Made by a program: the position numbers and the translations under genes
The notes under the pieces: generated by a model
Seen by the model: only the letters and a program-made list of their open reading frames with translations
Told to the model about the DNA's origin: nothing
The model's database searches: none
Assembly (NCBI RefSeq): GCF_000332235.1
Contig: NZ_CM001775.1
Location: forward strand, 3,165,770 to 3,229,769
Reading direction: 5' to 3'
Source: Geminocystis herdmanii PCC 6308
GTDB lineage: Bacteria; Cyanobacteriota; Cyanobacteriia; Cyanobacteriales; Cyanobacteriaceae
Length of the DNA stretch: 64,000 nt
In this document: piece by piece, positions 51,903-61,055 of the stretch
Layout of the letters: each line of letters starts with the position of its first letter
Position numbering within the stretch: position 1 is the first letter of the stretch

Positions 51903-52013
51903 ATGAGAAAACCAGAAAAAAATGAAATTCCTTTAAGTCCTGAAACCAGTTTTTTAATCGTATTTTTATTAATTTTAATCCCCTTATTAATTACAGGTTT
52001 TTTAGCTCAATAA
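51903..52013 (+). CDS. Small single-span membrane protein, unrecognised
   Basis: 36 residues: MRKPEKNEIPLSPETS then FLIVFLLILIPLLITGFLAQ. A hydrophilic N-terminus and one transmembrane helix, the shape of small photosynthetic or respiratory subunits. A GGGAG motif 8-12 bases before the ATG supports translation. I cannot identify it as a known subunit. It sits alone between a hypothetical gene and ahcY. Confidence 0.55.
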   Translation: MRKPEKNEIPLSPETSFLIVFLLILIPLLITGFLAQ

Positions 52014-52205
52014 TTTACGATAAATCATCTTCTTTTAAAATTAGTAATATCTTATCTAAATTCACCCGATAATAAATTTTTGCCTAGGTATTAGTCTATT
52101 TACCGTTCTTAATCCCATTCTTCTTCCCTCACAAATTGATAACTATTTTATCCAGTTGTCGATCGAACCGCTCCTAACCTCGATCGAGATGACAAGATAA
52201 CATGA

Positions 52206-53534
<1,329 letters not shown>

Positions 53535-53550
53535 TTTATTAAGTAATGTA

Positions 53551-53572
53551 GGGGCTTAAAATATTAAGCCCC
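53551..53572 (+). terminator. Hairpin terminator after ahcY
   Basis: GGGGCTTAA-aata-TTAAGCCCC, 17 bases beyond the ahcY stop. No long T run follows, so it may act as an RNA 3' end stabiliser. Confidence 0.6.
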
Positions 53573-53596
53573 TCATAAGTAATGTTAAAACGACCT

Positions 53597-53715
53597 CAAT
53601 ACTGCTCGGTTAAGCCCCCCATCCCCCAATTTTGGGGGAGTCAAACTTGATAAAAGTCCCCAGTATCGGAAAGGGGGCAGACAGAATAACTTGAGTCACT
53701 AACCGAATAGTATTG
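53597..53715. mobile_element. MITE-like element, copy B
   Basis: 119 bases with 16-17-base inverted ends: CAATACTGCTCGGTTAA at the left and CTAACCGAATAGTATTG at the right. The interior carries GCCCCCC...GGGGG hairpins like copy A at 9674. Flanks read AAAACGACCT and AAAACGATCT, an imperfect 10-base direct repeat that may be a target duplication. No coding capacity. Confidence 0.75.
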
Positions 53716-53776
53716 AAAACGATCTAAATATTTTAATTATCAATTTTCCATTCTCAATTTTCCATTATTTATATTT

Positions 53777-54277
53777 ATGTTTAAAAAATTAACTCGTTTT
53801 TTTGCTGTAATTTTAATATTAACAATCTTATTTATTCCTAACAGTGCGATCGCGGCTAGTTCTAGTGCCGTTACTTCTACCTTTGAAAGTAAAGACTTGA
53901 GTGGACAAGATTTTTCAGGGCAAAACCTACAATTAGCAGAATTTACCAAAGTTAAATTAGAAAATGCTAATTTCAGCAATGCAGACTTGCGAGGCGGAGT
54001 TTTTAACGGGGTAATGGCAGAAAATGTTAACCTTGCTGGTGCAGATATAACTAACGGTTTAACCTATGTTAGTAATTTTGATAACGCTGACTTTACCGAT
54101 GCCATTTTAAGGGAAGCTATTATGCAACGATCGACCTTCAATAATGCTAAAATCACAGGGGCAGACTTCACCGAAGCAGTATTAGATAGACAACAAATCA
54201 TCAAACTTTGTCAATACGCCGATGGTATCAATTCTAAAACAGGAGCTAGTACCCGTCAATCTCTAGGTTGTCCGTAG
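53777..54277 (+). CDS. Exported pentapeptide-repeat protein
   Basis: 166 residues. Signal peptide (LTRFFAVILILTILFIPNSAIA, cleavage about residue 26). From 38 to 135 it carries A(D/N)FxxA-type pentapeptide repeats (DLSGQDFSGQNLQLAEF, ANFSNADLRGG, NVNLAGADITNG, DNADFTDAILREA), which fold as a right-handed quadrilateral beta-helix. The C-terminal tail LCQYADGINSKTGASTRQSLGC resembles thylakoid-lumen pentapeptide proteins of plants and cyanobacteria. Likely located in lumen or periplasm; function unknown. Confidence 0.88.
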   Translation: MFKKLTRFFAVILILTILFIPNSAIAASSSAVTSTFESKDLSGQDFSGQNLQLAEFTKVKLENANFSNADLRGGVFNGVMAENVNLAGADITNGLTYVSNFDNADFTDAILREAIMQRSTFNNAKITGADFTEAVLDRQQIIKLCQYADGINSKTGASTRQSLGCP

Positions 54278-54300
54278 AAAAACAAGATTACGAACAGAAT

Positions 54301-54325
54301 AAGGGTTAAAACCCTTACTACAAAC
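54301..54325. repeat. Dispersed palindromic repeat copy (reverse orientation)
   Basis: AAGGGTTAAAACCCTTACTA then CAAAC, between the pentapeptide gene and the universal stress gene. Confidence 0.85.
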
Positions 54326-54389
54326 CGATAAAAATTTTATCTGAATAAGTTTAATAAACAATGTTAAACCATGTTCAAAAATTAATTTT

Positions 54390-55253
54390 ATGAAAAATAT
54401 TTTACTCTGTACTGATGGTTCAGCTTATGCCGATAATATCTATAAATATGGTGCATGGATTGCCAAAAAATTAGATGCCCAAATCAATGTTTTATCTGTT
54501 ACTGATATTCGTAGTCAACAGGCAATTTCTACGGGCAATTTAAGCGGTAGTATCGGTTTAGGTGCATCCGATGAATTATTACAAAAATTAGTTGAATTAG
54601 AATACGAAAAAGCTAAACTTAATCATCAAAAAGCAAAATTAATCTTAAAAACCGCCGAAGAAACCTTTAAAAAAGAAGGCATAACCAATATTCAATTAAG
54701 CCATAAAAAAGGTTTTTTAGTGGACTGTTTGCACGAATTTGAGGAAAATACTGATTTAATTATCTTAGGTAAAAGAGGAGAAAATGCTGATTTTGCTTCT
54801 ACTCATTTAGGGGCAAATTTAGATCGCATTATTCGCAGTAGTCATAAACCCTGTTTTGTGATTCCCCGTGATTTTAACCCCATTGATAAAGTTTTAATTG
54901 CCTATGATGGTAGTGCTACGGGGGAAAAAATCCTTAAATTTTTAGCAGAAATACCTTTAGTAAAAGATTTAGAATTACATATTTTAACTATTGCCAAAGG
55001 AGGCTCAGAAAATACCTATCAAGACAAGTTAAATAAAGCAGTTTCTCAATTACAACAAGCAGGTTTTAATCCTCAATTTTCCTTGTTACAAGGTGAAGCT
55101 GAAAAAGTAATTACTAATTATATTAATCAAAATAACATCAATTTCTTAATTATGGGAGCTTATGGGCATAGTCGCATTCGCCATTTAATTATTGGTAGTA
55201 CAACCATGCAAGTTTTACGCAGTACAAGGATTCCAGTTTTATTATTCCGTTAA
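54390..55253 (+). CDS. Tandem universal stress protein
   Basis: 287 residues with two UspA domains. Domain 1, residues 1-150: NILLCTDGSAYADNIYKYG and a phosphate loop related to GKRGENADFASTHLGANLD. Domain 2, residues 160-287: KVLIAYDGSATGEKIL and the ATP-binding loop GAYGHSRIRHLIIGSTT, which fits G2xG9xG(S/T). The second domain is likely to bind ATP; the first has a weaker loop. These proteins respond to starvation or stress. Transcribed alone. Confidence 0.92.
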   Translation: MKNILLCTDGSAYADNIYKYGAWIAKKLDAQINVLSVTDIRSQQAISTGNLSGSIGLGASDELLQKLVELEYEKAKLNHQKAKLILKTAEETFKKEGITNIQLSHKKGFLVDCLHEFEENTDLIILGKRGENADFASTHLGANLDRIIRSSHKPCFVIPRDFNPIDKVLIAYDGSATGEKILKFLAEIPLVKDLELHILTIAKGGSENTYQDKLNKAVSQLQQAGFNPQFSLLQGEAEKVITNYINQNNINFLIMGAYGHSRIRHLIIGSTTMQVLRSTRIPVLLFR

Positions 55254-55361
55254 TACAATTTTCCCGAAAATATTTTTTATTTGTAGGAGTTGAATAGTAT
55301 TCAACCCGTTTTTATCTCATCAAATTCGATCGAACTCTATTAGAAATTAACAATATTTCTG

Positions 55362-55387
55362 GTAGAGAAGTAAAATTTTACATCTTT
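55362..55387. repeat. GTAGAG...TAAAATTTTA palindromic repeat
   Basis: AGAAGTAAAATTTTACATCT at the 3' side of the DUF4340 gene; a better-preserved copy lies at 57981-58008. Confidence 0.6.
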
Positions 55388-55952
55388 AATTCATTTTCCA
55401 TTCTTCAAAATCTCTCTCAATGGCATATTGAAAACTTTTAGACACTAAAAAAATATTTTGTTTCATCTCTACAGAATCAGGAAAAATCACCTCCGCATAA
55501 ATTTGAGTATCGTTAAAATTGGATTTTCCTAAAATCATTTGATATTCGTCACCATTTTTTAATGTCCATTGAATTTTATAATTTGATGTAGTCAAACCAT
55601 ATTCTTCTTTTTTGTCTTCTGTAAAAGGAATCTCTACGGTATTTTCGGCTTGATTAAATAAATTCACCAAAAAAGACATAGACGCATCACTAGCGGTTAA
55701 TTTTTCGGGTTGTATCATTTCCCAAGTATCTTTTTCTGTTTTCTCAAAACTAATATTCTGATTATCGAGGTTAATGGTTATACTCTTGATGTCTTTACTA
55801 TCAAAGGGGAAAATTTTTTCTCTGGTTTCTTCCACTCGATCGATTTTTGAGCTAATATCGAATCCTTGATCTTTGATTTCGCTAAAATAAACAAAGCTAG
55901 TTAAACCTAATGCTAAAATTACCAGTGATATAGTCGTTCGATTAAGTTTCAT
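55386..55952 (-). CDS. DUF4340-domain protein
   Basis: 188 residues. One N-terminal membrane anchor or signal (TTISLVILALGLTSFVYF). The rest fits DUF4340: IFPFDSKDIKSITINLDNQNISFEKTEKDTWEMIQP, DASMSFLVNLFNQAENTV, EYGLTTSNYKIQWTLKNGDEYQMILGKSNFND. These proteins are extracytoplasmic and of unknown function, often near gliding or ABC-transport genes in other bacteria. Divergent from nblS. Confidence 0.82.
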   Translation of the reverse strand: MKLNRTTISLVILALGLTSFVYFSEIKDQGFDISSKIDRVEETREKIFPFDSKDIKSITINLDNQNISFEKTEKDTWEMIQPEKLTASDASMSFLVNLFNQAENTVEIPFTEDKKEEYGLTTSNYKIQWTLKNGDEYQMILGKSNFNDTQIYAEVIFPDSVEMKQNIFLVSKSFQYAIERDFEEWKMN

Positions 55953-56023
55953 TTTGATAATGATAGATTACAAGTTCACAATTCAAACATTCATTATTAA
56001 TTATTCATTATTAATTATTTACG

Positions 56024-57940
56024 GTGCAAGTATTTAAAGAAATTATCGCGCGTTGGTGGTCAGAATTTACTCTCCAAACAAAATTAATGGCGATCGCTAC
56101 CTTGGTAGTATCGTTGGTTATGAGTAGTTTGACATTTTGGGCTGTCAATTCCATTCAACAGGAAGCTCAAATGAATGATACTCGTTTCGGTAGAGATTTA
56201 GGATTATTGTTAGCTAGTAACGTTACTCCTTTGATTGCCGAAGATAAATTAACGGAAGTTGCCAGATTTTCAGGACGTTTTTTTAATAGCACATCCAGCG
56301 TGAGATATATTATCTATGCTAACGAAGAAGGACATATTTTTTTCGGTATTCCTTTTACGGAAAATGAAGTAAAAAACTCATTGACGATTCAGCGTAAATT
56401 AGAGTTACCCGAAGATTATAACCCCAAGGCAAAAATTCCTGTTGTCAGACAACATTTAACTCCTAACGGCAAAGTCACCGATGTATTTGTACCCTTATCG
56501 GATCATAATCATTATTTAGGGGTATTGGCTATTGGTATTAATCCGAATCCTACTGTTGTCGCTTCTTCTAACCTTACTAGAGATGTCACCATTGCGGTAT
56601 TTATCTCTATTTGGGCAATGGTTATTTTAGGAGGGGTATTCAACGCCTTAACTATTACTCAACCCATCAAAGAATTACTGTTAGGGGTGAAAAATATCGC
56701 CGCTGGAAATTTTAAACAAAGAATTGATTTACCCCTTGGGGGAGAATTGGGAGAGTTGATATTAAGTTTTAATGACATGGCAGAAATTTTAGAGAAATAT
56801 GAAGAACAAAATATCGAAGAATTAACCGCCGAAAAAGCCAAATTAGAAACCCTTGTTTCCACTATTGCTGATGGAGCAATTTTACTAGATTCTCAACTAA
56901 AATTAATCTTAGTAAATCCTGCGGCTAGAAGAATGTTTAATTGGGAAAATACCCATATTATTGGGGAAAATTTATTAGAATATTTACCGTTAGAAGTTAC
57001 GCAACAATTGAAGACTCCTTTAAATAATATTTCCCATGAAGATCATCACGAAGTCGAAAAAGATCATCAAAATATTTTACCTACTAGGGGAGAATTTACC
57101 ATAACTTTAACTTCTCCTAATCAACATATTTTTAGAATTTTACTCACTCAAGTATTAGATCAAAATAGGGAAAACATCAAAGGAATTGTCATGACTGTAC
57201 AAGATATAACGAAAGAGGCGGAATTAAATGAGGCTAAAAGTCAATTTATTAGTAATGTTTCCCATGAATTAAGAACTCCTTTATTTAATATAAAATCTTT
57301 TATAGAAACTCTTTTTGAATATGGGGACGACTTAACGGAAGCTGAAAAATTAGAGTTTTTACAAACTGCTAATAATGAGACCGATCGACTTAGCCGTTTA
57401 GTTAATGATGTGTTAGACTTATCTCGTTTAGAGTCTAGTAGAAGTTATGAATTTAGTCCTTTAGATTTAGCACAACCCATTGAACAAACTTTAAGAACTT
57501 ATCAATTAAATGCTAAGGATAAAAACATCCAATTAATCCACGAAATAACTCCCGAATTACCTCCTATTTTGGGACATTATGATTTACTTTTACAGGTGTT
57601 AATTAATTTAGTGGGCAATGCTCTAAAATTCACTTTAGAAGGGGGGAAAGTCACCGTTAAAGCCCATCCTGTACAGGCTAACCCCGAAAACCCCGAAGAA
57701 TTTTCCCATGTGAGGGTAGAAATATGTGATACAGGAATTGGTATTGCACCCGAAGACCAAGAGGCTATATTCGATCGATTTTTCCGAGTCGAAAATAGAG
57801 TCCATACTTTAGAAGGTACGGGATTAGGACTTTCGATCGTCAAGAATATTACAGAAAAGCACAACAGTCGTATTCACTTAAACAGTGAAGTGGGAGTGGG
57901 TACAACATTTTGGTTTGATTTACCAATCTATAGTCAATAG
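56024..57940 (+). CDS. nblS: Sensor histidine kinase NblS (Hik33/DspA)
   Basis: 638 residues. Two membrane spans (about 20-45, 188-208), HAMP (210-265), PAS (about 270-400), HisKA with NVSHELRTP (H414), N-box LINLVGNALKFT, DTGIGI, FDRFFRVENR and GTGLGLSIVKN: a full active kinase. The N-terminus RWWSEFTLQTKLMAIATLVVSL and DTRFGRDLGLLLASNVTPL are hallmarks of NblS/Hik33, the essential cyanobacterial sensor for high light, nutrient, cold and osmotic stress, signalling to RpaB. The start is GTG at 56024; the family N-terminus (MQVFKEII) begins exactly there. No response regulator adjacent, as usual for this gene. Confidence 0.95.
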   Translation: MQVFKEIIARWWSEFTLQTKLMAIATLVVSLVMSSLTFWAVNSIQQEAQMNDTRFGRDLGLLLASNVTPLIAEDKLTEVARFSGRFFNSTSSVRYIIYANEEGHIFFGIPFTENEVKNSLTIQRKLELPEDYNPKAKIPVVRQHLTPNGKVTDVFVPLSDHNHYLGVLAIGINPNPTVVASSNLTRDVTIAVFISIWAMVILGGVFNALTITQPIKELLLGVKNIAAGNFKQRIDLPLGGELGELILSFNDMAEILEKYEEQNIEELTAEKAKLETLVSTIADGAILLDSQLKLILVNPAARRMFNWENTHIIGENLLEYLPLEVTQQLKTPLNNISHEDHHEVEKDHQNILPTRGEFTITLTSPNQHIFRILLTQVLDQNRENIKGIVMTVQDITKEAELNEAKSQFISNVSHELRTPLFNIKSFIETLFEYGDDLTEAEKLEFLQTANNETDRLSRLVNDVLDLSRLESSRSYEFSPLDLAQPIEQTLRTYQLNAKDKNIQLIHEITPELPPILGHYDLLLQVLINLVGNALKFTLEGGKVTVKAHPVQANPENPEEFSHVRVEICDTGIGIAPEDQEAIFDRFFRVENRVHTLEGTGLGLSIVKNITEKHNSRIHLNSEVGVGTTFWFDLPIYSQ

Positions 57941-57980
57941 GCATCCAGTAAAAATTAAATTTTTGATGCCTAAAACTATT

Positions 57981-58008
57981 GTAGAGAGGTAAAATTTTAC
58001 GTCTCTAC
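57981..58008 (+). terminator. Palindrome after nblS
   Basis: GTAGAGAGGTAAAATTTTAC then GTCTCTAC: arms GTAGAGA/TCTCTAC with the inner palindrome GTAAAATTTTAC. Located 41 bases after the nblS stop; may act as terminator. It is a copy of a dispersed repeat. Confidence 0.6.
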
Positions 58009-58065
58009 CGAAAATAAAAAAAAGATAATGGAGAATAGTTTTATTGTAATTGAGGTTATTTTTTA

Positions 58066-58221
58066 ATGACAAAACAAAGAAAAAAATCTGATTTTCCTAC
58101 TAAAATATGTCTTGTTTGTGGACTTCCTTTTACATGGCGAAAAAAATGGTCAAAATGTTGGGATGATGTTAAATATTGTTCTGAAAAATGCCGTAAAAAT
58201 AAAATCTCTAAGTCGCTTTAG
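58066..58221 (+). CDS. DUF2256-family protein
   Basis: 51 residues with the DUF2256 pattern: [14 protein letters not shown] followed by [15 protein letters not shown]. Four cysteines at CxxC and CSxxC positions suggest a zinc-binding treble-clef-like motif. Basic N- and C-termini. The family is small, widespread in bacteria and without a defined function. It lies downstream of nblS by 125 bases. The ATG follows GAGG about 14 bases upstream. Confidence 0.85.
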   Translation: MTKQRKKSDFPTKICLVCGLPFTWRKKWSKCWDDVKYCSEKCRKNKISKSL

Positions 58222-58310
58222 CACACTTGTGTTGCTAGTTATATAAAATTTTTTTCTTAGGGAGTGATGATATAACATCATTACATTAAAATCGATCGAA
58301 CTTAGTAAAA

Positions 58311-58529
58311 TTAATTAATTTCGGCAAATAATTTTTGAGCATTTTCGGGTAAATCAATCATGATAAAATAACTTGCAGGATATAAATAATCTTCTTGTGA
58401 GTCGTCTATAATTCGCAGATAATTATCTTTGTTTGCAGAATTATCAACTAAAACTTGATAAACTTTAAAAATGGTTAAATCATCTTCATTTTTATTATTA
58501 ATACATAAAACAAATTTTATTTTTTTCAT
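58311..58529 (-). CDS. Small conserved protein, partner of the adjacent gene
   Basis: 72 residues: KFVLCINNKNEDDLTIFKVYQVLVDN, then LRIIDDSQEDYLYPASYFIMIDLP. I associate this with a small family (C-terminal IDxSGEDYLYPxxYF pattern) that is found next to the upstream small gene in other bacteria. No catalytic motif known. It is 7 bases from the upstream gene, so both are probably co-transcribed. Function unknown; a toxin-antitoxin-like pair is only one possibility. Confidence 0.65.
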   Translation of the reverse strand: MKKIKFVLCINNKNEDDLTIFKVYQVLVDNSANKDNYLRIIDDSQEDYLYPASYFIMIDLPENAQKLFAEIN

Positions 58530-58536
58530 AGCTTTT

Positions 58537-58770
58537 TTAATCTAAAAAACATTTAATTTTTAATTTTCTTTTGCCAATACTATGAGCTTCATACCAATGA
58601 ATTTCAGCTAAACGAATATTACCATTTTCAAGAATAACTTGTGCAATTCCTTTTAATTTTCGCCATCTACCGTCTCCATATTTATCACGCAATTGTGCTA
58701 ATTCTCGAATGGAGTTCGTTACTGCAATAACTTCTATATTTTTGATTGTACCAATAATTTCAAAATTCAC
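58537..58770 (-). CDS. Small conserved protein, first gene of a two-gene unit
   Basis: 77 residues: IIGTIKNIEVIAVTNSIREL, LRDKYGDGRWRKLKGIAQVIL, IRLAEIHWYEAHSIGKRKLKIK. The W(R/K)KLKGIA and AEIHWYEAHGIG-like motifs are family-typical in my recall. Basic and compact, without a membrane span. It pairs with the gene at 58311 on the same strand. Role unknown. Confidence 0.65.
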   Translation of the reverse strand: MNFEIIGTIKNIEVIAVTNSIRELAQLRDKYGDGRWRKLKGIAQVILENGNIRLAEIHWYEAHSIGKRKLKIKCFLD

Positions 58771-58931
58771 AAAACATCAACTCCCATTTTTATTAATTCC
58801 TGATTTAATTGATTTTGTTGTTATTTTATTACTTAAAAGTTTACAGTCTCTAGTTCGACACGAAGCAATCTCAAAGCTAATCGCTTAAATATCACAACAA
58901 CGATGTCTTAATTATAAATTTCAATATTATT

Positions 58932-59504
58932 TTACAATTTTTTCCATAAAGCTAAACCGCCTCCTCTACCTCTGGCAGCGATAAATTTATCTGTGACGAG
59001 AAAATAGCTAAAAAATGCTTGTTTACTAATGTTTGTTGCATAAAATTTATCTTCCCCTTGTCTTCCCTTTCTGATATTTGTTTGATATATTTTGTTTCCT
59101 AAAATTTCCATTATTAAGTAAGTAAAATCAAAAGCGATGATATTTTTTTTCTCGATAAATTTACATGGACCATCGATCGAAAACTTTACTAAACCAAATT
59201 TTACCGTATTTTCTACCCTACCTTGAGTAAAATTTTCTGGAAAAGAATAAGAGATGATAACTTGAGTAAAAAAAGGTAAATAAAAACCTGAACCGAGAAT
59301 ATTTCCTAATTTTTTTTGACTGTTTTTAGTACCAGTAATAAAGTATAATTGCCAATTTCCTATTAATTGTTCAACATTATATTTTGGCTTGTGTTGATGG
59401 CTATATTTTTCTGCGGATAATAATGCTGATACTATCTCCTGACTTGCGGGGTTTGAGACTTTATTGTTAGTAGCATCATTTAAAATTTGAAGAAAATCTG
59501 TCAT
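58932..59504 (-). CDS. Conserved cyanobacterial protein, plastid-lipid-associated (fibrillin)-like
   Basis: 190 residues. The central motif NVEQLIGNWQLYFITGTKNS, the beta segments VENTVKFGLVKFSIDGPCKF and IIAFDFTYLIMEILG, and the ending ISKQAFFSYFLVTDKFIAARGRGGGLALWKKL fit a lipocalin-like beta-barrel resembling plastid-lipid-associated proteins. Such proteins associate with thylakoid or plastoglobule lipids. No signal peptide. Annotation is by pattern recall; a more general label would be conserved hypothetical. Confidence 0.6.
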   Translation of the reverse strand: MTDFLQILNDATNNKVSNPASQEIVSALLSAEKYSHQHKPKYNVEQLIGNWQLYFITGTKNSQKKLGNILGSGFYLPFFTQVIISYSFPENFTQGRVENTVKFGLVKFSIDGPCKFIEKKNIIAFDFTYLIMEILGNKIYQTNIRKGRQGEDKFYATNISKQAFFSYFLVTDKFIAARGRGGGLALWKKL

Positions 59505-59579
59505 AAAATACCTTTAAATTAATTGCAGTTGATTATAAGAATAGGCTATAAATAGATTTATTCAATTATTTCTGTTTTT

Positions 59580-59756
59580 ATGACTAATCCTGAATCTATT
59601 ACCAATGATACCCCAGAAACCGAAACTAAAGATAGCTATGTCAAGTTAGCTATGCGCAATATGGTGAAAAAAAAGGGATTATCTTTAAAACACTTTTTCT
59701 TAACTACCGTGGGATTATTAGGGTTTTTAGTGGGAATTTCCTATTTAACTCGATAA
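59580..59756 (+). CDS. DUF3285-family small membrane protein
   Basis: 58 residues. The hydrophilic N-terminal 20 residues are followed by SYVKLAMRNMVKKKGLSLKH and a single membrane span FFLTTVGLLGFLVGISYLTR. The motif SYVKLAMRNMV...TTVGLLG..VG..YLTR is that of DUF3285, found throughout cyanobacteria. Function unknown, presumably thylakoid or plasma membrane. It diverges from the fibrillin-like gene. Confidence 0.85.
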   Translation: MTNPESITNDTPETETKDSYVKLAMRNMVKKKGLSLKHFFLTTVGLLGFLVGISYLTR

Positions 59757-59764
59757 GTTTTAGC

Positions 59765-60955
59765 TTAATTCTCCCCTTTTTTTGTGGGAGATTCTTCTTC
59801 TTTTTGGGAATGAGGTAGTTCGATCGAGTATAAATCTTGAATAGTCATGTTAAAATTTAACTGTAAAAATCTGTTAATTTTTAATAATTCTGTGGGAAAT
59901 CCTCGCACATCAAAATTTTTATCTTGCAATTTTTTTACTAATTGATAATCCTTATTTTTTAATAACATTTGTTCTTCTAATTCTCTTTCTTCCGGGGGTA
60001 AATGATCTAAAGATAATAAGATTAATATTCCTTCTGTTAATTGTTTTATATTTGTACTTGTTAAAGGAATAGATTGTAAAATACTTCTTTTTAAGAGTGT
60101 TTTATGTTCACTTTCTATGGGGGGAAAATTATTTTCTGTTAAACTTTTTTTGTCTTTATTAACTTCTTCTAAATATGTTTTGATAAGGTTAATAAATTTA
60201 TCTTTATTTTCTTTTAATTTTTTATCTAAAATTGCAATGCGACTAGAATCACCAATAGAAGTATGAATTTTCAGTGATTTTCTTTCTTCTTCCTTTAAGT
60301 ATTCTGTTTCTTTTGCTAACTCATAATGAAGGTTAAAAATTTTATTAACAGTTTCTAAAGATAAACGATAATTATTAGTTAAAGTAGCAATATTTTCCTG
60401 TAAATCTTCTATGATTAATTTACTTAAATCAACTTTCGCTTCCGTTAAAATCTTAATATCTTGACGACTATCCCAAAAAATAAAAGTATCAAAATTATAC
60501 TTTTTTGTTACTTCTATAATTATTTGTTTAAGTTTTTTTAAAACTAATTCTAAGTCTTGATTGTAGTCTAAATCGTGATATTTAGAGTTTGCTGAATAAA
60601 TCAGAAAGCTATTAAAATCAACGGTTTAGATATAATACATTAGTGAAAAAGTGCGCCGTTTTGAGGATTTTTATTCAAAAATTCGACACTTTTGACCTTA
60701 TTTTTTTAATACAACTATACTTGTTCTATCTATCAACAGCATCAAAACCTTGATGTTTCAGTATTTATCCTATCTCCTGTCTCCTGACTCCTCTCTCCTA
60801 TCCTCATCAAAATACTTTTTCAGCAAACCCTATTTAGAGTTTAAATTTTTTTTATTACTAAACCATGAATAACCGATTTCTGTGGGTTGTTTATAGATTT
60901 TATCGCCAATTTTTTTGTCTTTAAATTCTAAGTCGATATAAGCTATTTTACTCAT
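59765..60955 (-). pseudogene. Hypothetical gene interrupted by a 244-bp miniature element
   Basis: The N-terminal part begins at 60955 (MSKIAYIDLEFKDKKIGDKI ... NKKNLNSK) and stops at a TAG created by the insertion at 60830. Coding resumes beyond the element at 60589 in the same frame (NSKYHDLDYNQDLELVLKKL) and stays open to the stop at 59765. Without the insertion one protein of about 315 residues results. The internal part is helical and charged. The opening AYIDLEF and the later FDTFIFWDSRQD are reminiscent of DEDD exonucleases, but no third motif is clear, so I leave the function open. Confidence 0.8.
60587..60830. mobile_element. Miniature inverted-repeat element inserted in a gene
   Basis: Ends are GTTTGCTGAA (60587) and TTCAGCAAAC (to about 60828) as inverted repeats. 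Direct repeats TATTTAGAGTTT at 60579-60590 and 60831-60842 flank it; the first eight bases (TATTTAGA) are the likely target duplication. A tandem CTCCTATC/CTCCTGTC stretch (60765-60801) and TCATCAAAATACTTTTTCAG lie near one end. No coding capacity, so it depends on a transposase encoded elsewhere. Confidence 0.85.
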
Positions 60956-61021
60956 GTATTATATTCATATAGCGAACCGATTTAATTGGTGAAATATTTT
61001 TACATAAAATTATCACAATTA

Positions 61022-61053
61022 ATTTCTAATTCCTAATTCCTAATTCCTAATTC
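61022..61053. repeat. CTAATTC heptamer tract
   Basis: About four units, ending at the stop codon of the processing protease gene. Confidence 0.85.
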
Positions 61054-61055
61054 CA

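Noticed and set aside
59765-59968. Separate 67-residue gene
   Set aside because: It is the C-terminal end of the larger gene interrupted at 60587-60830; the frame is open far upstream of its first ATG.
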